From Mycolicibacterium austroafricanum (GTDB lineage: Bacteria > Actinomycetota > Actinomycetes > Mycobacteriales > Mycobacteriaceae), in contig NZ_CACSIP010000037.1 in assembly GCF_902705885.1 (NCBI RefSeq), positions 71 to 46,636 on the forward strand: a stretch of 46,566 nucleotides of DNA. Direction: 5' to 3'. Position 1 is the stretch's first letter, and each line of letters opens with the position of its first letter. The notes under the pieces were generated by a model. The model had not been told where the DNA came from and did not search any database. It saw only the letters and a list, made by a program, of their open reading frames with translations. This document shows, in pieces, positions 17,913-26,432 of the stretch. A program made the translations under genes and the position numbers.

Positions 17913-18913
17913 GCGAGGCAACCGTCGTCGATGCCGAGTCGCTGAGCCGAATGTATTCGCTCATGCTGACCACGGCGTTGGCCGACCAGAAGTCGGTCGC
18001 CGAATCCAAAGCTGGGCGGCTGCAGGCAGCCTTCTATCCGGTGCGGGGCATGGAGGCGGTGTGCGCCGCTCTCGGCGAGGTGCTCACCCCTCGCGACCGA
18101 CTGGTATCGACGTACCGCAATCTCGGTGATGCCCTTGCCAAGGGCACACCGTTGCGCGCCATCATGGCCGAGATGTACGGCCGTCGGGCCGGCCTGTCGA
18201 GGGGCAAAGGCGGTCCTATGCACCTGCAGGATCCCGCCATCGGGTTCACGGCGACCACTGGAATCGTCGGTTCTGGCCTCCCTATAGCGGCCGGGTTGGC
18301 AATGGCCGCCCAACTCGACGACGCGGGCGGAGCCACGGTCGTGACGTTCGGTGACGGCGCTACGTCTATCGGTGCCTTCCACGAGGCGATGAACTTCGCC
18401 GGCCTATGGAAGCTGCCGCTGGTCTTCGTCTGCCAGAACAACCAGTGGGGCGAGCACACGCCCTTGGCGTCGTACGCCGCCAACACCGATTTGGCTGCAC
18501 GCGCGGCCGCGTATTCCATTCGCGCGCAGAAAGTTGACGGCTTCGATCCGATGGCGGCGCACGCTGCACTCACCGAAGCCGTGGCGCGAGCACGCGCGGC
18601 CGACGGTCCGACGTTCCTCGAGTTCATTCACTACCGCCTGACCGGGCACACCGGCACGGCCGACTTCAGCTACGTGCCGGAAGGGGAGCTCAAGAGCGCC
18701 ATGGAACGCGATCCCGCTCCGACCTTCCGCGCGTGGCTGATAGAACACGGCCACCTCACAGAGGAGCAGGTGGTGAGGATCGAGACGCGTGCCCGCGACG
18801 TCGTAGAGGACGCCTTCTCCTACGCCGCGGCGTGCGAGCTGCCCGCGACGTCCGACCTGTACACCGACGTGTTCGCCGATGACACATGGGTGAGGAGTCT
18901 GCATCATGACTGA
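17909..18913 (+). CDS. Thiamine-diphosphate-dependent dehydrogenase E1, alpha subunit
   Basis: A 334-residue E1 alpha subunit of the acetoin/2-oxo-acid dehydrogenase type. GPMHLQD (about 102) and the TPP/Mg motif GDGATSIGAFHEAMNFAGLW (about 148-167) ending in NN at 177-178 are clear. The start is TTG in a TTGA overlap with the flavoprotein stop; AGGAGG lies seven bases upstream and fixes this unusual start. With the beta subunit it would decarboxylate a 2-oxo acid or cleave a 1,2-diketone/acyloin. No E2 lipoyl acyltransferase or E3 gene is in the window, so the acyl acceptor is unknown. Confidence 0.9.
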   Translation: MSEATVVDAESLSRMYSLMLTTALADQKSVAESKAGRLQAAFYPVRGMEAVCAALGEVLTPRDRLVSTYRNLGDALAKGTPLRAIMAEMYGRRAGLSRGKGGPMHLQDPAIGFTATTGIVGSGLPIAAGLAMAAQLDDAGGATVVTFGDGATSIGAFHEAMNFAGLWKLPLVFVCQNNQWGEHTPLASYAANTDLAARAAAYSIRAQKVDGFDPMAAHAALTEAVARARAADGPTFLEFIHYRLTGHTGTADFSYVPEGELKSAMERDPAPTFRAWLIEHGHLTEEQVVRIETRARDVVEDAFSYAAACELPATSDLYTDVFADDTWVRSLHHD

Positions 18914-19919
18914 GCGCGCGAACACCGACGAACCGGTTAGCTTCGAGACCATGACGATGGCCGCGGCCCTGAACTCCGGGTTTCACGTCGCGATGGAGGG
19001 CAACGACAAGATCGTGGTTCTCGGCGAAGACGTCGCCGACCCGATCGGCGGTGTGTTCAAGACCAGCAAGGGCTTGTCCACGAAATTCGGCGAGCACCGA
19101 GTCAGGGCAACGCCGATATCCGAACAGGCGATCGCCGGAGCCGCGGTCGGGCTGGCGCTCGGCGGCTACCGTCCCGTCGCCGAGATCATGTTCTTCGACT
19201 TCATCACTCTCGCCATGGATCAGATCGTCAACCACGCCGCGAAGTTCCGGTACATGACGGGTGGCACGACACCGTCCCCCATCGTCGTGACGACGACCAT
19301 CGGCAGCAGTCACTTCGGCGCACAGCACGCGCAATCGCTGGAGGCGTGGTTCATGCACACGCCGGGGATCAACGTGCTGTACCCCTCGAGCCCGGCGGAC
19401 GCAAAGGGACTGTTGACGACCGCCCTCGAAGCGCCCGATCCCAGCCTCCTGATACAGCATTCCGGGCTCCTGTACAGCACCAAGGAGGAGGTCCCAGCGG
19501 GCAGGCACGCGATACCGTTCGGCAGGGCCCGCACCCTTCGCGCCGGCCACCACGTCACGCTGATCACGTACGGGACGCAGGTGTCGGTATGCCTTCACGC
19601 CGCCGAGGCGCTTGCCGAGGTCGGCATCGAGGCCGAGGTCATCGACCTGCGAACCCTCGTCCCGCTGGACTTGGCCGCGATCGAGGCGTCGATCGAGCGC
19701 ACCCGCCGCGCCGTCGTGGTTCACGAGGCCACCGAGTTCGTCGGGCCCGGTGCGGAGATCGCGGCGCGCCTTAACGAGCGCCTGTTCGGCGAATTGCTCG
19801 CTCCCGTGCTTCGGGTCGGTTCGGCGTACACCCCGGTGCCGTTCTCGAAGTCGCTCTCGGGTTATCCGACTGTGGACCGCATCGTCGAAAAGGTCAGGTC
19901 GATGATTCCGGATACTTGA
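18906..19919 (+). CDS. Thiamine-diphosphate-dependent dehydrogenase E1, beta subunit
   Basis: A 337-residue E1 beta subunit. It contains VVLGEDVADPIGGVFKTSKG, the TPP-activating Glu in TPISEQAIAGAAVGLALGGY, and a C-terminal transketolase domain with ITYGTQVSVCLHAAEAL and EVIDLRTLVPLD. It overlaps the alpha gene by eight bases, as expected for an obligate alpha2-beta2 pair. Its length is normal. The Rieske oxygenase gene follows after a short gap. Confidence 0.9.
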   Translation: MTERANTDEPVSFETMTMAAALNSGFHVAMEGNDKIVVLGEDVADPIGGVFKTSKGLSTKFGEHRVRATPISEQAIAGAAVGLALGGYRPVAEIMFFDFITLAMDQIVNHAAKFRYMTGGTTPSPIVVTTTIGSSHFGAQHAQSLEAWFMHTPGINVLYPSSPADAKGLLTTALEAPDPSLLIQHSGLLYSTKEEVPAGRHAIPFGRARTLRAGHHVTLITYGTQVSVCLHAAEALAEVGIEAEVIDLRTLVPLDLAAIEASIERTRRAVVVHEATEFVGPGAEIAARLNERLFGELLAPVLRVGSAYTPVPFSKSLSGYPTVDRIVEKVRSMIPDT

Positions 19920-19985
19920 AGAGAAACGAGTAGCGTGAGCCGGACGAGCGATAGCGACACCGAGAGGACTTCAACGGAGGCGGTC

Positions 19986-21335
19986 ATGGGGGAACGGCTC
20001 GACGTCGGCGACCGCCGCGTCACCTACCAGGACGTGCTGGCGCTCGATACCCGCGAGGTGCCCAAACATCTGCTGCAGGCGTCGCCGGGAAACTTTGACT
20101 TCCACAAGGCCTCGACAGACCGTTACGTATCCCGCGATTGGCATGAACGGGAGAAGGCGAAGCTCTGGACTCGTGTGTGGCAGTTCGCCTGCCGCGAAGA
20201 GCACATTCCGGAGATCGGCGACCACATCGTGTACGACATCGCGGGTCGGTCTTACCTCGTCATCAGAACGGCGCCAGACACGATCCGGGCCTTTCCGAAT
20301 ACCTGCCCACACCGCGGCCGTGCTCTGAAAGACTATGCGGGCCGGTGCTCGGAGATCCGATGCGCGTTCCACGGTATCGCGTGGACGCTCGACGGTGAGC
20401 TGAAGCGGATCCCCGCGCCGTGGGAGTTCGAACACGTAGCTCCGGAGTCATTCGCGTTGTCGCAGTGCCGCGTCGGCGTCTGGGCGGGGTTCGTGTTCAT
20501 CAACCCCGATCCCGATGCCGAACCCCTCGAATCGTTCCTGGGCGACGTCGTCGAGCAGTTTGCCACCTGGTACGGCCACGACCGCTATGTCGAGGCGCAC
20601 GTGTCGAAGGTCATCCGGGCCAACTGGAAGGTTGCGCAGGAAGCCTTCATGGAGTGCTGGCATGCGCCCGCCACTCACCCGCAGACGGTGCCCTACGCGG
20701 CTTTCGGCGCGTGCCAGGTCGACGTCTACGACAACTTCGCGCGATTCATCACCCCTTCCGAGGTGGTCGGTCCGATGATGCCGTGGGATCCGTCCACCGA
20801 GGAGATGCTGCGGTCCACCATGGACGTTCGTGTCGATGAGCCGCTGCCGGTGACACCGTTGCCGGGGGAAACGGCGCGATCGTTCATCGTGCGGACGACG
20901 CGGGAGAAATGGCGCGGGCTGCTCGGCGACGGGGTTGAGAACTGGTGCGACGCCGAGTTGGTCGACAACTTCACCTACACGGTGTTTCCGAACATGTTGC
21001 CGTGGGGCGGGGTGCACAAGATTGTGTACCGCTTCCGGCCCAACGGCGACGACCACCGCACGTGCATCATGGAGGTCTTCCTGATCGCTCCCGTGGTGGG
21101 TGAGCGACAGCCCCCCGCAGAGGAAGTCGTGCTTGACGCCGAAACTCCTTTCAGTAGTTCCCCTTTGGGGATGCTGGGTAACGTCCTGGATCAGGACTGC
21201 GGCAACATGGAGCGCGTGCAGCGCGGGCTGGAGAGCGCGGTGAATCCCACGGTGACGTTCGCCTCCTACCAGGAGGACAATCTCAAGTGGATGCACCGCT
21301 TGCTGGACCGGTACCTGGGTGAGGCAGCGCCGTGA
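19986..21335 (+). CDS. Rieske non-heme iron oxygenase, alpha subunit
   Basis: About 449 residues. The [2Fe-2S] Rieske ligands are Cys107, His109, Cys126 and His129 (CPHRG and CAFHG). The catalytic domain has the mononuclear-iron segment NWKVAQEAFMECWHAPATHP with two His ligands. It would hydroxylate or dihydroxylate a hydrophobic substrate using electrons from a reductase; a reductase gene is at 41470-42432. GTG 19935 gives 17 extra residues, but ATG 19986 has GGAGG five bases upstream and is preferred. It lies directly after the E1 genes and is coupled to a 70-residue protein. Confidence 0.9.
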   Translation: MGERLDVGDRRVTYQDVLALDTREVPKHLLQASPGNFDFHKASTDRYVSRDWHEREKAKLWTRVWQFACREEHIPEIGDHIVYDIAGRSYLVIRTAPDTIRAFPNTCPHRGRALKDYAGRCSEIRCAFHGIAWTLDGELKRIPAPWEFEHVAPESFALSQCRVGVWAGFVFINPDPDAEPLESFLGDVVEQFATWYGHDRYVEAHVSKVIRANWKVAQEAFMECWHAPATHPQTVPYAAFGACQVDVYDNFARFITPSEVVGPMMPWDPSTEEMLRSTMDVRVDEPLPVTPLPGETARSFIVRTTREKWRGLLGDGVENWCDAELVDNFTYTVFPNMLPWGGVHKIVYRFRPNGDDHRTCIMEVFLIAPVVGERQPPAEEVVLDAETPFSSSPLGMLGNVLDQDCGNMERVQRGLESAVNPTVTFASYQEDNLKWMHRLLDRYLGEAAP

Positions 21336-21544
21336 ACGGGATCGTGCACCCGTACAGCAATGATCTCTACGAGCGGGACGAAGACCGGGTGCGCATCACC
21401 CGCGCCGACGGCGGGGTCGGCTTCTACGCCGCCGACGGTCACTGGCTCGCGGGGGATAAGTTCGACGCCGACCTGCACCTCTGCGGGTGGATCATGGCGC
21501 CGCGCAACGCCCACCGACTCGTCACCAATCCGGCGTCGCGCTGA
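21332..21544 (+). CDS. Small protein coupled to the Rieske oxygenase
   Basis: A 70-residue soluble protein starting with GTG in a GTGA overlap with the Rieske gene. It is rich in Asp, Arg, Gly and aromatic residues (RVRITRADGGVGFYAADGHW) with one Cys, no membrane segment and no known motif. The tight coupling suggests it helps or modifies the oxygenase or acts on its product. I do not recognise the family. It is the last gene of this plus-strand unit and converges with the minus operon ending at 21620. Confidence 0.65.
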   Translation: MNGIVHPYSNDLYERDEDRVRITRADGGVGFYAADGHWLAGDKFDADLHLCGWIMAPRNAHRLVTNPASR

Positions 21545-21619
21545 ACGTAGTCGGCGTTGGCGTGACGGCAGTCGGCAGGGCTGAGTTGACACCCGTGACG
21601 ATGAAGGTTGGCCGCCGGC

Positions 21620-22006
21620 TCACCGATTGAGCGCGGCCGACTTACGGGTTCGCCACGTTCCCAGGTCCGCGTAATCCCGTATTTCCGAGATTAATCCGTC
21701 GCGAAGCACGAACACCCCGGTGCACTCGATCGCCGCTTCGCGGTCTCCGAACCAGAAGCGGTCGAGGCGTTCGATGAACACCAAGTCGTCTGTTGCCGAC
21801 CATGACAGTACCTCCCAGTCGACCCGGTCGGCTTCCTGCAGCGACTTCCGCAGGGCTTCGACGACCGCGGTGCGCCCGCACACCGGTGGATGAGGCACGA
21901 TGAGGTGATACTTTACGTCCGCGGTGACGACGGCACCGAGCGCATCCGCATCACGCGCGTTGACGGCGGAGAAGAAGCACGAGATCGACTGTGGCAGTGA
22001 GGTCAT
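21620..22006 (-). CDS. SnoaL-like / NTF2-fold protein (limonene-epoxide-hydrolase type)
   Basis: A 128-residue protein with an NTF2-like pattern: an N-terminal helix (ISCFFSAVNARDADALGAVV), GRTAVVEALRKSLQ, then strands ending DGLISEIRDYADLGTW. The FERLDRF-type strand (VFIERLDRFWFG) is typical of the limonene-1,2-epoxide hydrolase/SnoaL group. Members may be epoxide hydrolases, isomerases or binding proteins, and I cannot assign a reaction. Its ATG overlaps the stop of the 55-residue gene upstream, making it the last of four coupled minus-strand genes headed by a MaoC hydratase. Confidence 0.75.
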   Translation of the reverse strand: MTSLPQSISCFFSAVNARDADALGAVVTADVKYHLIVPHPPVCGRTAVVEALRKSLQEADRVDWEVLSWSATDDLVFIERLDRFWFGDREAAIECTGVFVLRDGLISEIRDYADLGTWRTRKSAALNR

Positions 22007-22170
22007 AATCGGCTCCCTGAATGTCGGAAAATGAGCGCACCGGCGGCGCCGATCGCGATGAGACCGCGCTCCGTGGCGGACCGCGTCGGGGTCAACTCGC
22101 CGGGCTCGTCTCCCACCAGAAGCCCGATCGAGTCGGGAAGCGGGGCCTCTGAAGCGGAAGTTTCCGTCAT
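22003..22170 (-). CDS. Small coupled protein of 55 residues
   Basis: A 55-codon gene. Its ATG at 22170 overlaps the TGA of the upstream NTF2-like gene, and its TGA overlaps the ATG of the SnoaL-like gene downstream, filling the gap between them exactly. The protein begins MTETSASEAPLPDSIGLLVG, has an acidic middle and ends with a short hydrophobic run (GLIAIGAAGALIF) before a basic tail. The run is too short to be a confident membrane helix. Third-position GC is high, as in its neighbours. No family is recognised. Confidence 0.55.
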   Translation of the reverse strand: MTETSASEAPLPDSIGLLVGDEPGELTPTRSATERGLIAIGAAGALIFRHSGSRL

Positions 22171-22715
22171 CCGTGAGGCCTTTCCGGAGGTCCCAGGTGA
22201 GGGAGTTCGCCGGGAGCGAGATGTCTTCTGACGCGATGGCGTTCGCCGGCGTAGATGTCCTCGCCTTCGATCAGCCCGTCGCGACTTATCGGCCAGATGA
22301 CCGCAGTGCGGTGTGTGACGAGGTAGTACTCGCCGGCGACGACGGGGTCACCCGCCTCGGTGTCGGTGGCCTCCAGCTCGCGTCCGGGGATGGCGTACTG
22401 GAAATCGCCCTCGGTGACCACGCAATGCTCGTCTGCCACCACTCGGTGGATAACGTAGTCGAGTCGATTACGGCCCGCGGCTTGCAGACGTCTATACCAA
22501 TCGATAACGGCCTCGTATCCGGTGGGTCCTTTGCTGTCGGAAGCGCCCCACACCGAGTAATGGGGGTCGGCCACCAGCGTGGCCATCAGCGCCTCGGTGT
22601 TCCCGGCCACCTCTTCGACGACGTGCCGCGCGACGATTTGCAAGTTCGCCTTGCGTGTCGGATCCTGTTCGGCCTCGATGCGGTCGAGAAGTGGCTGCCA
22701 CCCGGGGGTCCTCAT
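22167..22715 (-). CDS. NTF2-like (SnoaL-type) protein
   Basis: A 182-residue protein with an NTF2-fold pattern: an N-terminal helix (ANLQIVARHVVEEVAGNTEA), LMATLVADPHYSVWGA, GYEAVIDWYRRLQAAGRN and C-terminal strands (YYLVTHRTAVIWPISRDGLI). ATG 22715 is chosen because it sits eight bases after the MaoC stop; the longer frame runs into the MaoC gene. It may bind or isomerise a pathway intermediate, and no catalytic residue is assigned. Its stop overlaps the next small gene. Confidence 0.7.
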   Translation of the reverse strand: MRTPGWQPLLDRIEAEQDPTRKANLQIVARHVVEEVAGNTEALMATLVADPHYSVWGASDSKGPTGYEAVIDWYRRLQAAGRNRLDYVIHRVVADEHCVVTEGDFQYAIPGRELEATDTEAGDPVVAGEYYLVTHRTAVIWPISRDGLIEGEDIYAGERHRVRRHLAPGELPHLGPPERPHG

Positions 22716-22722
22716 CGTAGGC

Positions 22723-23568
22723 TCACATCCGGTACGTGGCACGGCCACCGGTGAGTACCTCGCCGCCGTCCCGGCCGCGCATGCCGAAGACGACGGTGGT
22801 GTCGTCCGGCTGTGCGATGTCGATGCTGAGGCTGTCGCCCGGCCATACGGGTGCGGCAAACCGGGCTGCCATCGAGGTGATCACCGCGTCGTCACCGAGC
22901 ACCTCGAGCACCGCCCGACCAGCAAAACCGAACGTGCAGAGCCCGTGCAGGATTGGTCGATCCAGCCCTGCGCGTGCGGCGAACGCCGGGTCCGAGTGCA
23001 GCGGGTTGTAGTCGCCGGACAGCCGATAGATCAGAGCCTGGTCCGGACGGGTTTGATAGGTGATCGTCTTCACGGGTCCGTCGGCTTCAGGCGTCGGCGC
23101 CGAGGACACCGGCCCGCGTTCTCCGCCCCAGCCGCCGGCGCCTCGGATGAACAGGCTTGCAGAGCTGTGCCACAGCGGTTCTCCCGCGATCGAGCCGGTG
23201 GTGCGAGCGACGATCAGTGCCGCCTTGCCCTTATCCCACAGCTCGGTGATCTCGGTAACCGCCTCCGCTTCGCCCTCTGTCGGAATGGTGCCGAGAAGAT
23301 CGACCCGCTGCTCGGCGTGCAGCACCTTGGTCCAATCGATTCGGCCGGCGCGTTTGATGACGCTGAAGTCGACCCCCAGCGTCACCGGCATCGTGGGAAC
23401 CATTTTCTGGTCAACGTTGTGCGTGTTGTTGGTGGTGTATGCGAGGTCGTCGACTCCGGCGCCGACGCCGAGTGCGTACAGCATGCAGTCTCGCGAACTC
23501 CACGTCACCGTCTTTGGCGCGGAGCGAGCGCCGACGACGCTGGGGTCGAAGGGACTGGACTCGGGCAC
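22723..23568 (-). CDS. MaoC-type (R)-specific enoyl-CoA hydratase
   Basis: A 281-residue double-hotdog hydratase. The C-terminal half carries the hydratase-2 motif YRLSGDYNPLHSDPAFAA, whose Asp and His are the catalytic pair, followed by ILHGLCTFGFAGRA. The N-terminal half is a degenerate hotdog. It would hydrate a trans-2-enoyl-CoA to a 3-hydroxyacyl-CoA, as MaoC enzymes do in steroid side-chain and peroxisomal-type beta-oxidation. It is the first gene of the minus operon and is divergent from the DUF35/thiolase genes across the site at 23628-23639. Confidence 0.88.
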   Translation of the reverse strand: MPESSPFDPSVVGARSAPKTVTWSSRDCMLYALGVGAGVDDLAYTTNNTHNVDQKMVPTMPVTLGVDFSVIKRAGRIDWTKVLHAEQRVDLLGTIPTEGEAEAVTEITELWDKGKAALIVARTTGSIAGEPLWHSSASLFIRGAGGWGGERGPVSSAPTPEADGPVKTITYQTRPDQALIYRLSGDYNPLHSDPAFAARAGLDRPILHGLCTFGFAGRAVLEVLGDDAVITSMAARFAAPVWPGDSLSIDIAQPDDTTVVFGMRGRDGGEVLTGGRATYRM

Positions 23569-23627
23569 GGGGCCTCCTCACAACACGACGCGGGTTGTCC
23601 CCGACGTTAAGATTGTCGGGATATCGA

Positions 23628-23639
23628 TAGTCGAGTAAT
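23628..23639 (+). promoter_or_regulatory. Putative operator, TAGTC-core family (site 4)
   Basis: TAGTCGAGTAAT preceded by GA (GATAGTCG) lies midway in the divergent region between the MaoC gene (start 23568) and the DUF35 gene (start 23694). The GATAGTCG portion recurs exactly at 42736-42743. It could control both the minus hydratase operon and the long plus-strand beta-oxidation array. Confidence 0.55.
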
Positions 23640-23693
23640 CTACCATTGTGTTGGCGACCAACGGCAGCGTTGCCGAGAAAGTGCGGAGGCCCA

Positions 23694-24086
23694 ATGGCAG
23701 AGAACATTCCGGCAGTCGACTATTTGGTGCTCGGGGAGGATCCTCATCTGGAGGCCCACGAGTGTCAGCAGTGCGCAGCGCTGTACTTCGATCGCCGCAA
23801 CGCCTGCGCCAGGTGCTCGTCGTCGGAGTTCACGTCACGCCGATTGTCCAACGAGGGCGTGGTCAGGGCATACACGATCGTCCAGCGCGGTGCGAAGTCC
23901 GGGCCCTTCACCTCCGTGGTCGTCGAACTCACCGGCGGCGGTGTGGTCAAGGCCAATCTCCTCGGGGTCAGCGACCCGGCCACGATCCATCCCGAGACCA
24001 AGGTGCGACTGGTCGTCTACGACGTGGGTACCGACGACGACGGCACCGTCGCAGTCGCGTTCGGCTACGAACCGATTGGAGCTTGA
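23694..24086 (+). CDS. DUF35 / OB-fold protein with zinc ribbon (thiolase partner)
   Basis: A 130-residue protein. A rubredoxin-like zinc ribbon is formed by Cys24, Cys27, Cys38 and Cys41 (HECQQCAALY and ACARCSSSEF). An OB-fold acyl-CoA-binding domain follows (VVRAYTIVQRGAKSGPFTSV). DUF35 proteins are obligate partners of SCP-x-type thiolases/aldolases or of MaoC hydratases in steroid degradation (ChsH2, Ltp2 partner). ATG 23694 is chosen over an upstream in-frame start because CGGAGG precedes it. The thiolase gene follows after a single base, which supports a complex. Confidence 0.88.
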   Translation: MAENIPAVDYLVLGEDPHLEAHECQQCAALYFDRRNACARCSSSEFTSRRLSNEGVVRAYTIVQRGAKSGPFTSVVVELTGGGVVKANLLGVSDPATIHPETKVRLVVYDVGTDDDGTVAVAFGYEPIGA

Positions 24087-24087
24087 G

Positions 24088-25290
24088 GTGAGCGAATCCG
24101 TGTGGATCATCGGCACGTCGATGACCAAGTTCGGACGATTCCCCGACCGCGACCTGCTCGACCTCGCGTCGTCGGCAGCCCTCGGCGCGCTCGCCGACTC
24201 CGGGCAGCAGATGGCCGACATCGGGTTGCTGGCGCTCGGGAACGTCTACGAGGCGAACTCCCACAACGGCCAGCGGTTGCAGAAGCAGATCGGGCAGACC
24301 GGCATCCCCGTGTACAACGTCGTCAACGCGTGCGCGACGGGCGCCACCGCCGTACGTGTGGCGATGATGGGCCTCAAGTCCGGCGAGTGTGACATCGCCA
24401 TGGCCGTGGGCGTCGAGAAGATGGGCAAGATGGGCATGCTGGGCGGCGCCGCCAAGAAGGCCGACGCCAAGAAGGTGTTCACACCGAAGGGGCGCTACGG
24501 CGCCGTCGTGAAAACCGAGGGCATGCTCGGTACCGGCCTAATGCCCGGTGTGTTCGCTCAGGCGGGCACCGAATACGCCTTGGCGCATGGGGTGACCGCC
24601 GAGCAGTTCGCGAAGGTTGCGGTGAAGAACCATCAGCACTCCACGCTGAACCCCCTTGCGCAGTACCAGAAGCCGTTCGCGATTGAGGAGGTGCTCGGCG
24701 CCGAGGTCATCAGCTACCCCAACACGCTCCCGATGTGCTGCCCGACGGGCGATGGCGCCGCCGCGGTCGTCCTGGTGTCCGACGCCAAGCTGAAAACGCT
24801 CGATCCAGATGTGCGCCGCCGTGCGGTGAAAGTGTCCGCATCGGTGATGACGTCCGACCCCTGGACCCCGAGCGGGCAGGTCCAACCGGACGTCAACACG
24901 CTCACCCGGTTGGCCGCGGACCAGGCGTACGAGGCGGCAGGCATCGGGCCCGGTGATCTCGACCTGGTCGAACTGCACGACTGCTTCGCTACGGCCGAGC
25001 TGATCCACTACGACAATCTCCGGCTCTGCAGTCCCGGCGGCGCGGGCGAGTTCATCGACTCGGGCGCACCCACTCGGGATGGCACGATTCCGGTCAACGT
25101 GTCGGGCGGCTTGCTGTCCAAGGGGCACCCGATCGGTGCGACCGGCATCGCGAATCTCTACGAGGTGGCGACACACCTCCGAGGCGAGGCCGGCGACCGT
25201 CAAATCGCCGGTGCCAAAGTGGGATTGACGCATGTGATCGGGTTGGCATCCGCGTGCGCGGTGCACATTCTCGAAGCGCGTGCCGCGTGA
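24088..25290 (+). CDS. SCP-x-type thiolase / acetyl-CoA acyltransferase
   Basis: A 400-residue thiolase-superfamily enzyme of the sterol-carrier-protein-x type. The nucleophile is predicted at Cys82 (NACATGATAVR). Further motifs are the HDCF box (LVELHDCFATAEL), GGLLSKGHPIGATGIA and the second active-site Cys in GLASACAVHIL. It would cleave a 3-oxoacyl-CoA or, as in Ltp2-type members, a beta-hydroxyacyl-CoA. The GTG start is one base after the DUF35 stop, and its TGA overlaps the racemase GTG. The DUF35 gene next to it is the expected partner. Confidence 0.9.
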   Translation: MSESVWIIGTSMTKFGRFPDRDLLDLASSAALGALADSGQQMADIGLLALGNVYEANSHNGQRLQKQIGQTGIPVYNVVNACATGATAVRVAMMGLKSGECDIAMAVGVEKMGKMGMLGGAAKKADAKKVFTPKGRYGAVVKTEGMLGTGLMPGVFAQAGTEYALAHGVTAEQFAKVAVKNHQHSTLNPLAQYQKPFAIEEVLGAEVISYPNTLPMCCPTGDGAAAVVLVSDAKLKTLDPDVRRRAVKVSASVMTSDPWTPSGQVQPDVNTLTRLAADQAYEAAGIGPGDLDLVELHDCFATAELIHYDNLRLCSPGGAGEFIDSGAPTRDGTIPVNVSGGLLSKGHPIGATGIANLYEVATHLRGEAGDRQIAGAKVGLTHVIGLASACAVHILEARAA

Positions 25291-26432
25291 GCGTGGGTCC
25301 GTTGCACGGGGTGCGCGTACTTGAGATCGCCAGCGCCGCGCCGGCACCTTTTGCGTGCATGATGCTCGCCGACTTCGGTGCCGATGTCGTCACTGTCGAT
25401 CGCCCCGCCCGCCCCGGCCCTACGCCGCGCCGGCCCGTCGACCCGTTGAAGCGCGGCCGGCGGTCGATTGCCACCGATCTGAAGACACCGCAGGGGGTTT
25501 CACTCGTACGGCGGCTGGCGCGGTCCGCCGACGTCCTCGTCGAAGGATTCCGGCCGGGGGTCATGGAACGGCTCGGCCTCGGACCCGACGAGCTGCTCGC
25601 TGAACATCCCGGCATGGTTTACGCGAGGATGACGGGTTACGGTCAGGACGGTCCGCTAGCCGCCAAGGCCGGCCACGACATCAACTACATCGCGGTGGCC
25701 GGAGCGCTGGAACCGATTGGCCGCAGTGGAGAACGTCCACTTCCGCCGCTCAACCTCGTCGGCGACTTCGGCGGTGGCGGAATGCTGCTCGCCGTCGGGA
25801 TTCTCGCCGCGCTTCACGAGCGCTCCAACTCAGGGCGCGGTCAGGTCGTGGATGCGGCCATGGTCGACGGGGCCGCGCTCCTCACGGCGTTCATCCACGG
25901 TGTCCGCGCCGAGGGCCATTGGTCCGACGATCGTGGCACGAATCTGCTGGACGGTGGCGCCCCCTTCTACGACACCTATCCGACCTCGGACGGCGAGCAC
26001 ATGGCGGTAGGTGCGCTGGAACGCCGGTTCTACGAGCAGTTGCTCATCGGCCTCGGGCTGCACGGTGACGAGAGCATCCCCGCTCAACTGGACCGTGACG
26101 GTTGGGATGCCATGCGCGCCAAGTTCACCGAGGTGTTCTCGACTCGGACCCGTGCCGAATGGACCCGGATATTCGCCGAACTCGATGCGTGCGTCTCGCC
26201 GGTGCTAGCGCCCTGGGAGGTCGCCGATGCGGACCACACCAGCGCTAGGAGCGGGTTCCTCGACGTCGGAGGGGTCAGCCAACCTGCTCCCGCGCCGCGG
26301 TTCAGTCGCACTCCGGCAGCAGCCCCCACGCCACCGCGGCTCGCGGGTGAGGACACCGAAGCGGTACTGGCCGACTGGAGCAGCGCGGAGACGGGTGCGA
26401 ACGGAGCTCCGGACAAGGTGGCGAGCTCATGA
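25287..26432 (+). CDS. mcr: Alpha-methylacyl-CoA racemase (CaiB/family III CoA-transferase fold)
   Basis: A 381-residue protein that closely follows the M. tuberculosis racemase MCR in remembered motifs: FRPGVMERLGLGPDE, GHDINYIAVAGAL, PPLNLVGDFGGGGMLLAVGI and LDGGAPFYDTY. The catalytic His and Asp fall at His130 and Asp160 by that comparison, and a Glu in GALERRFYEQ matches the third residue. The reaction is epimerisation of 2-methylacyl-CoA so that the (2S) form can enter beta-oxidation. This points to a methyl-branched (isoprenoid or sterol-type) side chain as substrate. GTG overlaps the thiolase stop, and the acyl-CoA dehydrogenase gene overlaps its end. Confidence 0.88.
   Translation: MSVGPLHGVRVLEIASAAPAPFACMMLADFGADVVTVDRPARPGPTPRRPVDPLKRGRRSIATDLKTPQGVSLVRRLARSADVLVEGFRPGVMERLGLGPDELLAEHPGMVYARMTGYGQDGPLAAKAGHDINYIAVAGALEPIGRSGERPLPPLNLVGDFGGGGMLLAVGILAALHERSNSGRGQVVDAAMVDGAALLTAFIHGVRAEGHWSDDRGTNLLDGGAPFYDTYPTSDGEHMAVGALERRFYEQLLIGLGLHGDESIPAQLDRDGWDAMRAKFTEVFSTRTRAEWTRIFAELDACVSPVLAPWEVADADHTSARSGFLDVGGVSQPAPAPRFSRTPAAAPTPPRLAGEDTEAVLADWSSAETGANGAPDKVASS

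Noticed and set aside
18756..19724. A 322-residue minus-strand frame opposite the E1 genes
   Set aside because: E1 alpha and beta motifs on the plus strand are unambiguous, and the antisense frame has no recognisable motif.
22579..23610. A 343-residue plus-strand frame opposite the MaoC gene
   Set aside because: It lies opposite the hydratase-2 motif gene and the NTF2-like gene; its composition is that of an antisense shadow.
24538..25347. A 269-residue minus-strand frame opposite the SCP-x thiolase
   Set aside because: The thiolase on the plus strand accounts for the region; the antisense translation is Arg/His-rich without motifs.
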